Below, one piece after another: positions 50,862 through 61,283 of a stretch of DNA of 64,000 nt (within the stretch, counting starts at the first letter, position 1; every line of letters begins with the position of its first letter). The DNA comes from Azospira inquinata. Its GTDB lineage: Bacteria; Pseudomonadota; Gammaproteobacteria; Burkholderiales; Rhodocyclaceae. The notes below the pieces were generated by a model that was not told the DNA's origin, made no database searches, and worked only from the letters and a program-made list of their open reading frames with translations. The stretch is taken from the NCBI RefSeq assembly GCF_018905915.1, contig NZ_CP064782.1:434001-498000 (forward strand). The letters run 5' to 3'. Both the position numbers and the translations under genes were made by a program.

Positions 50862-51368
50862 TCAGGCCCTTAACTGTAGATTGACGAAGTATTCCCGCTC
50901 TTTGGGAAAGGCAAAAACCGGCAGCCCGGTGGCTCCTTGAATGCGCTCAATCACCCCAGGAATCCCCTCGGGGGTTTCCGTCGCCAGGACAAACCACATA
51001 TTGAATTTGTGGTTACGGCGATAGTTATGGGCAACTTCCATAAAATGGTTAACCACGGCACAGACCTGATCAAAACGGTCTTCCGGCACGCTCATGGCCG
51101 CCAGGCAAAACGCTCCCCCCATCCGCTCAATTTGGAACAGGGGGCCGAACCGGGACAACACCCGCCGGTCCAGCAAGCGTTGCAGGCGGGAGAGCAATTC
51201 GGACTCCCCCATCCCCAGCTGGGAGGCCACCTGGGCATAGGGTTCGGCACAGAGGGGAAAGCCCCCCTGCATACAGTTGATAATCGCCCGGTCCGTGGCG
51301 TCCAGGGCCTCTCCGGCCCCCAGACTATCCGCAGAGGGCGCCCCTCTTGGGCGCTTATCTTGTCCCAT
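50862..51368 (-). CDS. nirG: Siroheme decarboxylase subunit (NirG, Lrp/AsnC-like)
   Basis: A 168-residue paralogue of NirH and NirDL. Motifs AIINCMQGGFPLCAEPYAQVA and HNYRRNHKFNMWFVLATETPEG are those of the NirD/G half. The ATG at 51368 begins MGQDKRPRGAP and overlaps the end of nirDL by 14 bp; the longer frame runs deeper into nirDL and is not used. Confidence 0.8.
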   Translation of the reverse strand: MGQDKRPRGAPSADSLGAGEALDATDRAIINCMQGGFPLCAEPYAQVASQLGMGESELLSRLQRLLDRRVLSRFGPLFQIERMGGAFCLAAMSVPEDRFDQVCAVVNHFMEVAHNYRRNHKFNMWFVLATETPEGIPGVIERIQGATGLPVFAFPKEREYFVNLQLRA

Positions 51369-52332
51369 AGCAGGCCCCCTGTTGTTTGTACTGGCGTAGG
51401 GAAAACAAAATCTCATGGGGCCACCCATCCAGCCCCAGCTTTCGCCCAATGGACTCCCGTAGGGCCATCACCTCCTCCCGAGCCTTGCCATGGATCATGC
51501 AATAGAGGTTATAGGGCCAGTCGGGCAGTGCCCGCCGCCGCTGGTAACAGAGGGTGACGCCGGCTTCCTGCCCGAGCAAGGGCCCCAAAACCGGCACCTG
51601 CTCATCGGGCACGTTCCAGACGCACATGGCATTGGCCACATACCCCAGTTCCGCATGGCGCAACACCACCCCGAAGCGTTTCAACACCCCTCCTTCCAAA
51701 CATCGGTCTAGCACCGACAGCAGGTCCGCCTCCGTCAATCCCAGGGTCTCCGCCAGATCATGGTAAGGCCGGGGCACCAGGGGCAGACCTTTTTCCAGGC
51801 CCCCCAGGGTCAACCGCTCCCCCTGGGTGAGCCGAACCGGTGTTTTTTCCTGGGGAAAAGCGCTGGCTTTTTTCTGCCCCCCCAGGAAGTCAAAGCCCAG
51901 GTCAATATGGAATGACGCCTCCATGGGCAAGACAATCAGGGGGTGGGCATGGTGCCGGGCCATATGGGCCAAGACGGAATCCAGATGGGTCTGATCCGAG
52001 GCAGTGACCACAAACCAAAGGTTGTAGTCATTCTCCCGGCGGTAATTGTGGTTCACCTCCGGATAATCGCTGATTAAAGCGGCGACCCGCTCCAACTCCT
52101 GGTCGGGAACGGCCATGGCGGCCAGGGTGCTCTGGCCGACCCGGCCTGAGGCGAAAACGGGGCCGATCCGGCTAATCAGGGATTGGGCTTGAAACCGGCG
52201 ATAAAGCCCCAGGGCGGTCTCCTCCCCACAGCCCACCGTTTCCCCTATGGCGGCGAAAGGCCGGGAACACAGGGGAAAGTTATGCTGGAAGTCATTCAAC
52301 AGACGTTGTTCAAGCGCCGAAGAATTCAACAT
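51355..52332 (-). CDS. Siroheme decarboxylase NirDL fusion
   Basis: A 325-residue fusion of two Lrp-like siroheme-decarboxylase subunits. Residues about 1-150 are NirD-like (HNYRRENDYNLWFVVTASD) and about 165-325 NirL-like (CYQRRRALPDWPYNLYCMIHGKA), joined by a linker rich in Lys/Gln/Pro. In many denitrifiers nirD and nirL are separate; a fused form is known in some betaproteobacteria. It overlaps nirG and follows nirF by 5 bp. Confidence 0.88.
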   Translation of the reverse strand: MLNSSALEQRLLNDFQHNFPLCSRPFAAIGETVGCGEETALGLYRRFQAQSLISRIGPVFASGRVGQSTLAAMAVPDQELERVAALISDYPEVNHNYRRENDYNLWFVVTASDQTHLDSVLAHMARHHAHPLIVLPMEASFHIDLGFDFLGGQKKASAFPQEKTPVRLTQGERLTLGGLEKGLPLVPRPYHDLAETLGLTEADLLSVLDRCLEGGVLKRFGVVLRHAELGYVANAMCVWNVPDEQVPVLGPLLGQEAGVTLCYQRRRALPDWPYNLYCMIHGKAREEVMALRESIGRKLGLDGWPHEILFSLRQYKQQGACYGTR

Positions 52333-52337
52333 AAGGG

Positions 52338-53513
52338 TTAAAACCCGATACGGGCCGCACGGGACGTAAAGAAAATACCGCTGGGACTTTCCGCCGAAAG
52401 GGTTGCGGTGGGCCGATGGGTCCGGGTGTCGTAGACCGTGACCTTATTATCGTCCCGAGCCGAAATCCAGACGCTCTCCCCCCTGGGGGTGAACTCCAGG
52501 TGGAGAACGGCGCGCCCCGGTTCAATGGTTTCCATGACCTGATCCCTGAGGGTATCGATAATCTGCACGTAGCCATTATCCGGGAAGGCAAAATTGGCCC
52601 AGATCTCCCGTCCGTCCGGGCGGGCCATGACGAAGACCGGCTGGCTTTTCACCGGAATACGATCAATTTCCTGCCAGCTCCGGGTATCCACCACCAATAT
52701 TTCGTGGTGCCCGATGGCGGGCAGATAAATCTTGTTTCCGGCAACGGCCCAGCCGCGCAGGTGGGGCATCTTGTAAACCGGCAGAGGCTGTTCTCCCCGG
52801 CCATAGCCGCTCAGGATTTTCCGCACCCCCTGCTCCGGCTTCCAAGTATCCAATAGGGCCAGACCATCTTCCCCAAACAGACCGGCCAGATAATAGCGGC
52901 CATCCGGGGTCACCAGGCCGTCATAGGGCTGTTTGCCCGCGGCAAATTTCTGGGTTTGGGGATGGGCCGGGTCGCTGAGGTCGGTGATGCGAATTTCACC
53001 GGCATCAAACAAGGCATAGGCAAACCGGTTGCCGGGAAGGTCGGCCAGGCCAACCACCTTGGAACGCTTGCCTTCCTGGCCGTAATAGGCGGGAATATCC
53101 GCCAGTAAATCCAGGGTCTGGGCGTCAAAAGCCTTGATACCGCCCGGTTCATAGTTTTGGGCGACAAGCAGCTTGCCGTCCTGGGAAATGGCGCCGCCAA
53201 TGGAATTTCCCGCTTGCACCACCCGCTTAACCAAGGTGCCGGTGAGCAAGTCCACCTTGCTGATCGCCCCGTCCCGGCCGAAAACGTAGGCATATCGCCC
53301 GTCCCGGGAAAAGACGGCGGAGGCGTGGGACAAATCCCCCAGTCCGCTAACCTTGGTAAGGATGGCGTTCTTGCTGGTGTCCACAATTTCCACCCGCCCC
53401 GCGGCACGCTCAATCACCACCCCCAGATCTCCGCTGCCCCGTAGGGCGGCCGGTTGGCTGGCGCAACCAGCAAGAAGGAGGATTAAGCACAGTACTATCG
53501 GATTATTTTTCAT
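52338..53513 (-). CDS. nirF: Heme d1 biosynthesis lipoprotein NirF
   Basis: NirF is a periplasmic d1-type propeller protein needed for heme d1 formation. The 391-residue product begins with a lipoprotein signal (LILLLAGCASQ) and continues with propeller repeats such as YAYVFGRDGAISKVDLLTG, GGAISQDGKLLVAQNYEPGG and a late HLEFTPRGESVWISARD. It lacks the c-heme domain of NirS and NirN. Confidence 0.9.
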   Translation of the reverse strand: MKNNPIVLCLILLLAGCASQPAALRGSGDLGVVIERAAGRVEIVDTSKNAILTKVSGLGDLSHASAVFSRDGRYAYVFGRDGAISKVDLLTGTLVKRVVQAGNSIGGAISQDGKLLVAQNYEPGGIKAFDAQTLDLLADIPAYYGQEGKRSKVVGLADLPGNRFAYALFDAGEIRITDLSDPAHPQTQKFAAGKQPYDGLVTPDGRYYLAGLFGEDGLALLDTWKPEQGVRKILSGYGRGEQPLPVYKMPHLRGWAVAGNKIYLPAIGHHEILVVDTRSWQEIDRIPVKSQPVFVMARPDGREIWANFAFPDNGYVQIIDTLRDQVMETIEPGRAVLHLEFTPRGESVWISARDDNKVTVYDTRTHRPTATLSAESPSGIFFTSRAARIGF

Positions 53514-53540
53514 GGCTCCGCCCCTTGGTCAGGTGAGCGC

Positions 53541-53921
53541 TTATTCATGGGGAAAGCCGGACAACAACTGCCCGGCGATCCAGGTGGCTTCCGCATCGGT
53601 AACAATCCCATGGAACGGCGGCATGGGCGTGGAGGGCCGCCCCCACAGGATGGTGGCCCTCAATTCTTCCACCGAGCGATTCTTTAAAGCTTCGGCGGTA
53701 AGCGCCGGGCCAATGCCCCCCTTCAAGGTCAGTCCATGACAGGAACCGCAGTCCTGACGCACCATATGCACTAACTGGTGGATGCGTTCAGGGGAAAGGG
53801 GGGCTTGCTCCCCCGGCTGGGCCCAGGCGGAGGTAACCAGCAACAGCCCCAGACCAACCAGGGCCAGAGGCCGGATTCCACGCCCCAGCCCCCGGGCAAA
53901 GCATAGGCCCGACGCCCCCAT
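53541..53921 (-). CDS. nirC: c-type cytochrome NirC
   Basis: A 126-residue periplasmic monoheme cytochrome with an Ala/Leu-rich signal segment (about 15-34) and the heme motif CGSCHG. NirC delivers electrons in heme d1 synthesis or to NirS. It sits between nirM and nirF. The start at 53921 (MGASGLCFARG) has a long basic leader, and a later start cannot be excluded. Confidence 0.82.
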   Translation of the reverse strand: MGASGLCFARGLGRGIRPLALVGLGLLLVTSAWAQPGEQAPLSPERIHQLVHMVRQDCGSCHGLTLKGGIGPALTAEALKNRSVEELRATILWGRPSTPMPPFHGIVTDAEATWIAGQLLSGFPHE

Positions 53922-53925
53922 GGCC

Positions 53926-54246
53926 TTATCCCTTCAGAATCCACTCGATCACCGACTTCAGGTCGGCGTCGCTGATTTTATCCACCGGATTGGGGGGCAT
54001 GGGAATGGGACCCCAGACCCCCGATCCCCCCTTCCGGACCTTGGCCGTCAGCTCCGCCACCGCGTTGGCCTTGCCCTTGTACTTGGCGGCCACGTCCTTG
54101 TAGGCGGGGCCCACAATTTTCTTGTCCTTGGCATGGCACGCCAGGCACCCGGCTTTGGAAGCCAGGGCCTCATTGGCCTGAACCGTGGATGCGCCAAAAC
54201 ACAGCAGCGCCCCGGCCGCCAGCCATCCCATTGCAGCTTTTTTCAT
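53926..54246 (-). CDS. nirM: Cytochrome c551 (NirM), electron donor to NirS
   Basis: A 106-residue class I cytochrome c with signal peptide (to about residue 24, VQANEA) and heme motif CLACHAKDKKIVGP. A C-terminal MPPNP region contains the methionine ligand. This is the canonical electron donor of cytochrome cd1. The ATG at 54246 is preferred because AGAGGGGG lies upstream. It follows nirS by 59 bp. Confidence 0.88.
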   Translation of the reverse strand: MKKAAMGWLAAGALLCFGASTVQANEALASKAGCLACHAKDKKIVGPAYKDVAAKYKGKANAVAELTAKVRKGGSGVWGPIPMPPNPVDKISDADLKSVIEWILKG

Positions 54247-54305
54247 AAAACCCCCTCTGGTCAAAAAGACGGAAAAGGCAGCGGCTTCCGCCGCTGCCCC
54301 AAGGA

Positions 54306-56090
<1,785 letters not shown>

Positions 56091-56130
56091 CTACGTGCGG
56101 AAAGAATGACTGGTCACCCCCCGAATTTCA

Positions 56131-56144
56131 TTGATAGCAATCAA
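56131..56144. promoter_or_regulatory. Perfect FNR/DNR box between nirS and nirE
   Basis: TTGAT-AGCA-ATCAA, a perfect dyad. Its centre is about 107 bp from the nirS ATG and about 96 bp from the nirE ATG, so one site may control both divergent transcripts. On the minus strand a CATTCT-like -10 lies at the expected distance, and on the plus strand TACATT. Confidence 0.85.
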
Positions 56145-56233
56145 TTTTTTTTTGGCCGCGAACTTGTACATTGGGCAGCAGAGATGGCGAAACGCCCGGC
56201 ATTAAAAACGGGCTTTACCAAGGAGACAGGAGC

Positions 56234-57127
56234 ATGAGAGATACCCCCCCGTGGCGTAACCTCGACGGTTGCACTCCTCGTTCAGGCGCGCCGAAAAACA
56301 CCTTGGGCCGCGTCTATCTGGTGGGTTCCGGCCCGGGGGACCCCGAGCTGCTCACAGTCAAAGCCGTCCGGCTCCTGGCGGAAGCCGAGGCCGTGGTCTT
56401 CGATCATTTGGTGGGGGACGCCATTACGGCCCTGATTCCCGCCAGCGCCCGGCGTATTTATGCGGGCAAGGAGGCGGGACGGCACACCCTGCCCCAGCGG
56501 GACATCAACCAGGTATTGATTGACCTGGCCAGAGAAGGCCTGCGGGTCGTCCGGCTCAAGGGAGGAGACCCGTCCATCTTCGGTCGGGTGGGGGAAGAAA
56601 TGGAGGCCCTGGCGGCCGCAGGCATTCCCTATGACATCGTGCCCGGCATTACCGCAGCGGCGGGAGCCGCCGCCTACACCGGCTTTCCCCTCACCCACCG
56701 GGATCATGCCCAGACCCTGGTGCTGACCACCGGGCACCGGCAGGACGGCAGCATCAACCTGGATTGGGAAGCTTTGGCCCGGCCAGGGCAGACCCTGGTC
56801 ATTTACATGGGCTTGGGCGCTTTGCCGGAAATCTGCGACGGACTGATACACCACGGGCTTCCCCCTTCCACGCCGGCATCGGTTATCCAACAGGCTTCCA
56901 CGCCGGAGCAACGGTATGTCACCGCAACCCTGGCCACATTGGCCGCCAGGGTTGCAAAAGCGGGACTACAGCCCCCTTCCCTGATCGTCGTGGGGGAAGT
57001 GGTGGCTTTACAGCAGACCCTGGCCCAGCTGGGCAGCGGGGGCGAAACGGCCGCTTCGCCCGCCCAATCAAGCCTTGGGGGGATTCCGGTCACCCAGGAG
57101 TTGGCCGGATTGGTGGCATCACTATAA
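56234..57127 (+). CDS. nirE: Uroporphyrinogen-III C-methyltransferase (NirE)
   Basis: The SAM-dependent enzyme makes precorrin-2, the entry to siroheme and heme d1. The 297-residue protein has the SUMT motifs VYLVGSGPGDPELLTVKAVRLL, RLKGGDPSIFGRVGEE and VPGITAAAGAAAYTGFPLTHR. It is a single-domain enzyme without CysG dehydrogenase/chelatase. CAGGAG precedes the ATG at 56234. It is divergent from nirS and shares its FNR box, favouring NirE over a general CobA. Confidence 0.9.
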   Translation: MRDTPPWRNLDGCTPRSGAPKNTLGRVYLVGSGPGDPELLTVKAVRLLAEAEAVVFDHLVGDAITALIPASARRIYAGKEAGRHTLPQRDINQVLIDLAREGLRVVRLKGGDPSIFGRVGEEMEALAAAGIPYDIVPGITAAAGAAAYTGFPLTHRDHAQTLVLTTGHRQDGSINLDWEALARPGQTLVIYMGLGALPEICDGLIHHGLPPSTPASVIQQASTPEQRYVTATLATLAARVAKAGLQPPSLIVVGEVVALQQTLAQLGSGGETAASPAQSSLGGIPVTQELAGLVASL

Positions 57128-57173
57128 GGGGAAAAGCCCCGGGGAAAAATAAATTTTCTATATGACAACGGGG

Positions 57174-57869
57174 CTATACACCAAACTTTTTCAATCGTTG
57201 TACGTCGTGGATAAGGATCTGCTTACCCCGCACATCGATGAGCTTAGCCCGGGTGAGATCATGAAAAATCCGGGACAGGGTTTCGGGCGTCAGGTTCAGG
57301 CGGGAAGCGATCACGTTTTTGGAGGTGGGCAACAAAATTTCCACGGCACCGGCATCCCGGTCCGGGCAGAGCTGGAGAAGGTAACCAATGACCCGCTGGG
57401 CGCTGGAGCGGACCGAATAGGCCTCCACGTCTTGCACCAGGGAATGGAGACGTTTCGACAGACCGGCCAGCATGGCACAGGCAAAAGACGGGTCCCGTTG
57501 CAGCAGATGCTTGACCGGGGCCTGGGGAATATGGACCAGCACACTTTCCACCACTGCTTCCGCAAACACCGGATAGGGACGATTCATGAACATCAAGGCC
57601 TCACCAAAACTCTGGCGCGCCCCCAATATTTCCACCACCTTTTCGTTGCCCTGGGCCGACGGAAAAGCCAGTTTCACCTGACCGGTAATCACCACATAGA
57701 ACCCGTGGGCCTGATCATCTTTGTGAAATAACACTTCCCCCTTGGGTAAGCGAATTTCCCTGGACTCGGCGGCAATATCAATTAATTGATCAGCGCTCAG
57801 TTCATCAAATAACGCCAACCCAGAAATAACCTCAATAATATCCCGTGGAGCCCGCTTCGCCTCAATCAT
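57174..57869 (-). CDS. CRP/FNR family regulator, Dnr/NnrR type
   Basis: A 231-residue regulator with a cyclic-nucleotide-type sensor domain (about 15-130) and a CRP winged helix (about 150-225, TSKNVIASRLNLTPETLSRIFHDL). Cysteines for an FNR oxygen-sensing cluster are absent from the N-terminus, as in Dnr/NnrR proteins that respond to NO through heme. The recognition helix TPETLSR fits a TTGAT-type half-site. It lies between nirE and the nor accessory genes and is the likely activator of the nir FNR boxes. Confidence 0.85.
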   Translation of the reverse strand: MIEAKRAPRDIIEVISGLALFDELSADQLIDIAAESREIRLPKGEVLFHKDDQAHGFYVVITGQVKLAFPSAQGNEKVVEILGARQSFGEALMFMNRPYPVFAEAVVESVLVHIPQAPVKHLLQRDPSFACAMLAGLSKRLHSLVQDVEAYSVRSSAQRVIGYLLQLCPDRDAGAVEILLPTSKNVIASRLNLTPETLSRIFHDLTRAKLIDVRGKQILIHDVQRLKKFGV

Positions 57870-57953
57870 AATCTCTCACCTTTTTTGATCTTGGACCTTA
57901 AATTATCCATGCTTATAGGGGAAACGCAATCCCCCAATAACCCTAGATCGGGT

Positions 57954-57983
57954 GAGTCAATCGACTTACTTGCGGAGTCAATC
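57954..57983. repeat. Direct repeat GAGTCAATC, 21 bp apart
   Basis: GAGTCAATC at 57954-57962 and 57975-57983, start-to-start 21 bp, two helical turns. It lies in the 249-bp interval between the Dnr gene (minus) and DUF2249 (plus). The spacing suggests a regulator binding the same face of the DNA. No perfect FNR dyad was found in this interval. Confidence 0.5.
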
Positions 57984-58118
57984 CCCCTCAAGCCCCCTTC
58001 ATCTACTAATAAACCATAGGAATATAAACAAACACTGATTTTCAAATAATATTTTTCTTTCGGCTCACCGCTGCCCCTCTAAAACCAATATTTATTACCT
58101 AAACCCCAAGGAGAAATA

Positions 58119-58337
58119 ATGCCCGCTATTATCGATGGTCGCAAAATGACCCCACCGGAACCTTTGGTAAAAACCCTGGCCGCCCTGGATGGACTGGCCC
58201 CGGAAGACGAGCTTATTGTCATACTCAACTGTTACCCCACCCCCCTATTTTCCGCTTTAGAACAAAATGGATTTGTCTGGGAAGAAATCAGCAAAGAAAG
58301 CGGGGAAATGGAAATACACATCCGCCGCGCCCCCTAA
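58119..58337 (+). CDS. DUF2249 small protein of the nor region
   Basis: A 72-residue protein with the DUF2249 core: [39 protein letters not shown], and EMEIHIRR. It is shorter than the 95-residue paralogue at 45697. AAGGAG lies 8 nt before the ATG. These small proteins accompany NO reductase genes in many denitrifiers; function unknown. Confidence 0.85.
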   Translation: MPAIIDGRKMTPPEPLVKTLAALDGLAPEDELIVILNCYPTPLFSALEQNGFVWEEISKESGEMEIHIRRAP

Positions 58338-58534
58338 GCATTACCCCCCAACCCTGGACACCTCCATACCTGGCCCGGAAGATCCCGCCAGGGTGGAGGT
58401 GGCTCCTAGGCCCTGCCTGGCCACGGCAAAGGCCCCGGGGCAAAGGCGACGACCCGGATTTAGCACGGATCAAAGAATCCCGCCCCCGGTTCAACTATAG
58501 TCGGCGGCACTTTTATCCTGACCGGGCAACAACC

Positions 58535-59107
58535 TTGAGCGATTCAGCAACCTCCGAGCGTCAGCTACCGGGAGATTTGGCTATCTGGTTTTTCATCATA
58601 GCCGAGCTACTGGTCTTTGCCATTTTCTTTATCGCCTATGGGTATACCCGGACTAAACACATTGATTTATTCAATGCGGAGCAGCTCACTTTAAATCGCA
58701 ATGCGGGGGCTTTGAATACCGCATTCCTTCTTTCCGCCAGTTACTTTGTTGTTCGTGGTGTGCAGGGAGCCCGCACCGGGAGCCGATCCATTGCCTCCTG
58801 GTTACTCGCAGCCATTTTCTGTGGACTGGGTTTTGTCGTCACCAAATTATTTGAATACTCCGACAAAATAGCGGCAGGTTTCAGCCTTTCCAGCAATATA
58901 TTCTTTACCTTCTATTTTTCCCTGACCTTTTTCCATTTTATGCACGTCATACTGGGCCTCGTCATTCTGGCCGTGCTATGGAGAAATGCCCGGCGCGGTT
59001 TTTATACCCCGGATAATTTAAATGGCCTGGAATCCGGGGCTTCTTATTGGCACATGGTGGACCTGGTCTGGGTCGTCCTGTTCCCGCTCCTCTATATTCT
59101 TCGCTAA
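58535..59107 (+). CDS. norE: NorE-like heme-copper oxidase subunit III family protein
   Basis: A 190-residue membrane protein with five transmembrane helices of the cytochrome oxidase subunit III family. Motifs [27 protein letters not shown], and [24 protein letters not shown] with [18 protein letters not shown] are typical. NorE is an accessory of NO reductase. The frame begins at TTG (58535); no ATG gives the conserved N-terminus. It is followed 4 bp later by norF. Confidence 0.85.
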   Translation: MSDSATSERQLPGDLAIWFFIIAELLVFAIFFIAYGYTRTKHIDLFNAEQLTLNRNAGALNTAFLLSASYFVVRGVQGARTGSRSIASWLLAAIFCGLGFVVTKLFEYSDKIAAGFSLSSNIFFTFYFSLTFFHFMHVILGLVILAVLWRNARRGFYTPDNLNGLESGASYWHMVDLVWVVLFPLLYILR

Positions 59108-59111
59108 TACC

Positions 59112-59390
59112 ATGACGACACTGCGGCATCCATGCAGCCATAGCACCGCCACCTGGCTCCTCCTCATGATCGCCACCTTCATTTCCTGGAGCATTGGGGA
59201 AAAAGGGGAGTCCGGATTGGCATGGGCCGGAGTGCTTTCCCTGATTACGGTCATAAAAGGGAGCGCCATCATTCTGGATTTCATGGGCTTGGCCAAAGCG
59301 CCGGCCCTGTGGCGAGGATTGGTGCTCGGCTGGCTGATCTTTGTCTTGCTCCTTATCGGCCTCATCTACTGGAACGGGGTATCCCAATGA
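59112..59390 (+). CDS. norF: NorF-like cytochrome oxidase subunit IV family protein
   Basis: A 92-residue hydrophobic protein with three transmembrane helices (about 15-35, 42-65, 72-90) of the prokaryotic subunit IV type, usually encoded after norE. The ATG lies 4 bp after the norE stop. Its stop overlaps the norQ start (ATGA). Function is accessory and not essential in known systems. Confidence 0.75.
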   Translation: MTTLRHPCSHSTATWLLLMIATFISWSIGEKGESGLAWAGVLSLITVIKGSAIILDFMGLAKAPALWRGLVLGWLIFVLLLIGLIYWNGVSQ

Positions 59391-60181
59391 ATAGGACCAC
59401 TGAGCAGCTGCCTTATTACGCCCAGGCCGGTAATGAGATCGGCATTTTTGAAAACGCCTGGAAAAATCGCTTACCCCTGTTAATCAAAGGCCCCACCGGC
59501 TGTGGCAAAACCCGCTTTGTCACCCATATGGCGGCCCGCCTGGGCGTGCCCTTATACACGGTGGCCTGCCACGACGACCTGACCGCAGCGGATCTGGTGG
59601 GTCGGCACCTGATCGGCAACGGGGAAACGGTATGGTGCGACGGGCCACTCACCCGGGCCGTGCGGGAAGGGGGCATTTGCTACCTGGACGAGGTCATCGA
59701 AGCCCGCAAGGACACCACGGTGGTCTTGCATCCCCTGGCGGATGACCGCCGTATTCTGCCCATCGACAGAACGGGGGAAATTCTGTCGGCGCCCCCCTCT
59801 TTCATGCTGGTGGTGTCTTACAACCCGGGCTATCAGAATCTGTTGAAGGGGATGAAGCCGTCCACCCGGCAGCGCTTTGTCTCCCTGCGCTTTGACTTTC
59901 CCAAGCCAGAACTGGAAATGTCCATTTTGCAGGGGGAAACCGGCATCGACAGTGATCTGGCCCGGCGCCTGGTATCCATCGGCAACGCCTGCCGCTCTTT
60001 AAAGGACCATGACCTGGAGGAAGCGGCCAGTACCCGGCTGCTGGTCTACGCGGCCACCCTCATCACCAACGGCATGGACCCCATCACTGCCTGCCACGCC
60101 TGTATCGTGGAAAGTCTGACCGACGATCAGGAGACCACCGAGGCGTTGTTGGAAGTGGTGCGGGCCACCTTTGGCGCCTAA
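59387..60181 (+). CDS. norQ: NorQ, MoxR-type AAA+ ATPase
   Basis: NorQ with NorD inserts the non-heme iron of NO reductase. The 264-residue protein has Walker A GPTGCGKTRF, Walker B ICYLDEVIEARKDT and sensor VVSYNPGYQ. The ATG (59387) overlaps norF by 4 bp. In some species norQ follows norCB directly; here it is split from norCB, which reads toward it from the other side of norD. Confidence 0.93.
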   Translation: MNRTTEQLPYYAQAGNEIGIFENAWKNRLPLLIKGPTGCGKTRFVTHMAARLGVPLYTVACHDDLTAADLVGRHLIGNGETVWCDGPLTRAVREGGICYLDEVIEARKDTTVVLHPLADDRRILPIDRTGEILSAPPSFMLVVSYNPGYQNLLKGMKPSTRQRFVSLRFDFPKPELEMSILQGETGIDSDLARRLVSIGNACRSLKDHDLEEAASTRLLVYAATLITNGMDPITACHACIVESLTDDQETTEALLEVVRATFGA

Positions 60182-60284
60182 CGGGGGGGCAAAGCCCCGG
60201 GCCTGCCATGGGAAACCGGGCTTGCCCGGTACCCCACCCCCGGCCTTGACCGGTTCAACCGCCCGCCCCACCCCGGCTCAATGA

Positions 60285-61283
60285 ATGGCTAGCCTATCCC
60301 CCTCCCGGCCTTTGCTGTCACGCCAGCGCCAGCGGCGGCTCTGGCAAATGGCGTTCTTTGTTTTATTCCTCACCGCCCCCATTTTTGACCTGTTGCGCTA
60401 CGACCTCTATGCCGGCCACGCCTGGATACTGACCTTTGAATGGCACCTGGGGTTTGACGCCGCCCCGGGCCAAGGCCCGGCGGCCATCCGGCCCCTGGCC
60501 ATACTCACCGGCCTGTTTCTCCCCATCATCGGGGTAGCCCTGACCTTTCTCCTGGTGGCCTGGCGCTGGGGCCGCCTCTACTGCGGCTGGCTGTGCCCCC
60601 ACTTTTCCGTGGTGGAAACCCTGAATGGCCTGATGCAGCGGGCCACCGGCAAGCAGAGCCTGTGGGACCGGCAGTCCGCCCCCTGGCAAGCGGACGGCAG
60701 CCGGATTACCCCCAATCCCTACCAGTGGGCCCTGGTCATTCCCCTGGCTATCGGCTTCGCCTTTGTCTGGGCCCTAGTCCTGCTCACCTATCTGGTGCCT
60801 CCCCGCCATGTCTACGGCAGCCTTTTCCAGGGCAATCTGAGCCTCCACGAAACCCTCTTTATCGCCGTGGCCACCCTCCTCTTTTCCCTGGAATTTCTCT
60901 TCGCCCGCCATCTGTTTTGCCGGTACGCCTGCGCCATCGGCATATTTCAGAGCATTCCCTGGCTCGCCAATCCCAAAGCCATGGTGGTGGGCTTTGACCA
61001 CCGGCGGGCCAGCCAATGCGCCAACTGCCTGCCCCAGCAGTATTCGGCCTGCGACACGGTATGCCCCATGCGGCTAAAGCCCCGCACCCTAAAGCGGAAT
61101 ATGTTCACCTGCACCCAGTGCGGCCAATGCATTGAAGCCTGCCAGATCAGCCAGGGCCACCAGCCCCAGGGCCCCCTGCTGAAATGGATCACCGGCCAGG
61201 AGGCCAAGGAAACGAAGGCCCGTTTTTCCGCCACCGGGCTGAATCACCAGGCATCGCCGGGAGAGAAATCATGGAAGAATTAA
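60285..61283 (+). CDS. Membrane polyferredoxin (NapH/CcoG-like 4Fe-4S protein)
   Basis: A 332-residue protein with four or five transmembrane helices (about 20-38, 60-85, 145-170, 185-205) and many cysteines. YCGWLCPHF and CRYACAIG are the CxxxC motifs of NapH/NosR/CcoG-type proteins, and the C-terminus has CANCLPQQYSACDTVCPM and CTQCGQCIEAC for [4Fe-4S] clusters. It lies between norQ and norD and overlaps norD by 13 bp. An electron-transfer or copper-handling role in NO reductase biogenesis is an inference. Confidence 0.8.
   Translation: MASLSPSRPLLSRQRQRRLWQMAFFVLFLTAPIFDLLRYDLYAGHAWILTFEWHLGFDAAPGQGPAAIRPLAILTGLFLPIIGVALTFLLVAWRWGRLYCGWLCPHFSVVETLNGLMQRATGKQSLWDRQSAPWQADGSRITPNPYQWALVIPLAIGFAFVWALVLLTYLVPPRHVYGSLFQGNLSLHETLFIAVATLLFSLEFLFARHLFCRYACAIGIFQSIPWLANPKAMVVGFDHRRASQCANCLPQQYSACDTVCPMRLKPRTLKRNMFTCTQCGQCIEACQISQGHQPQGPLLKWITGQEAKETKARFSATGLNHQASPGEKSWKN

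Noticed and set aside
58030..58050. FNR box before the DUF2249-nor genes (CTGATTTTCAAAT)
   Set aside because: Half-sites and spacing deviate too much from TTGAT-N4-ATCAA to call it.
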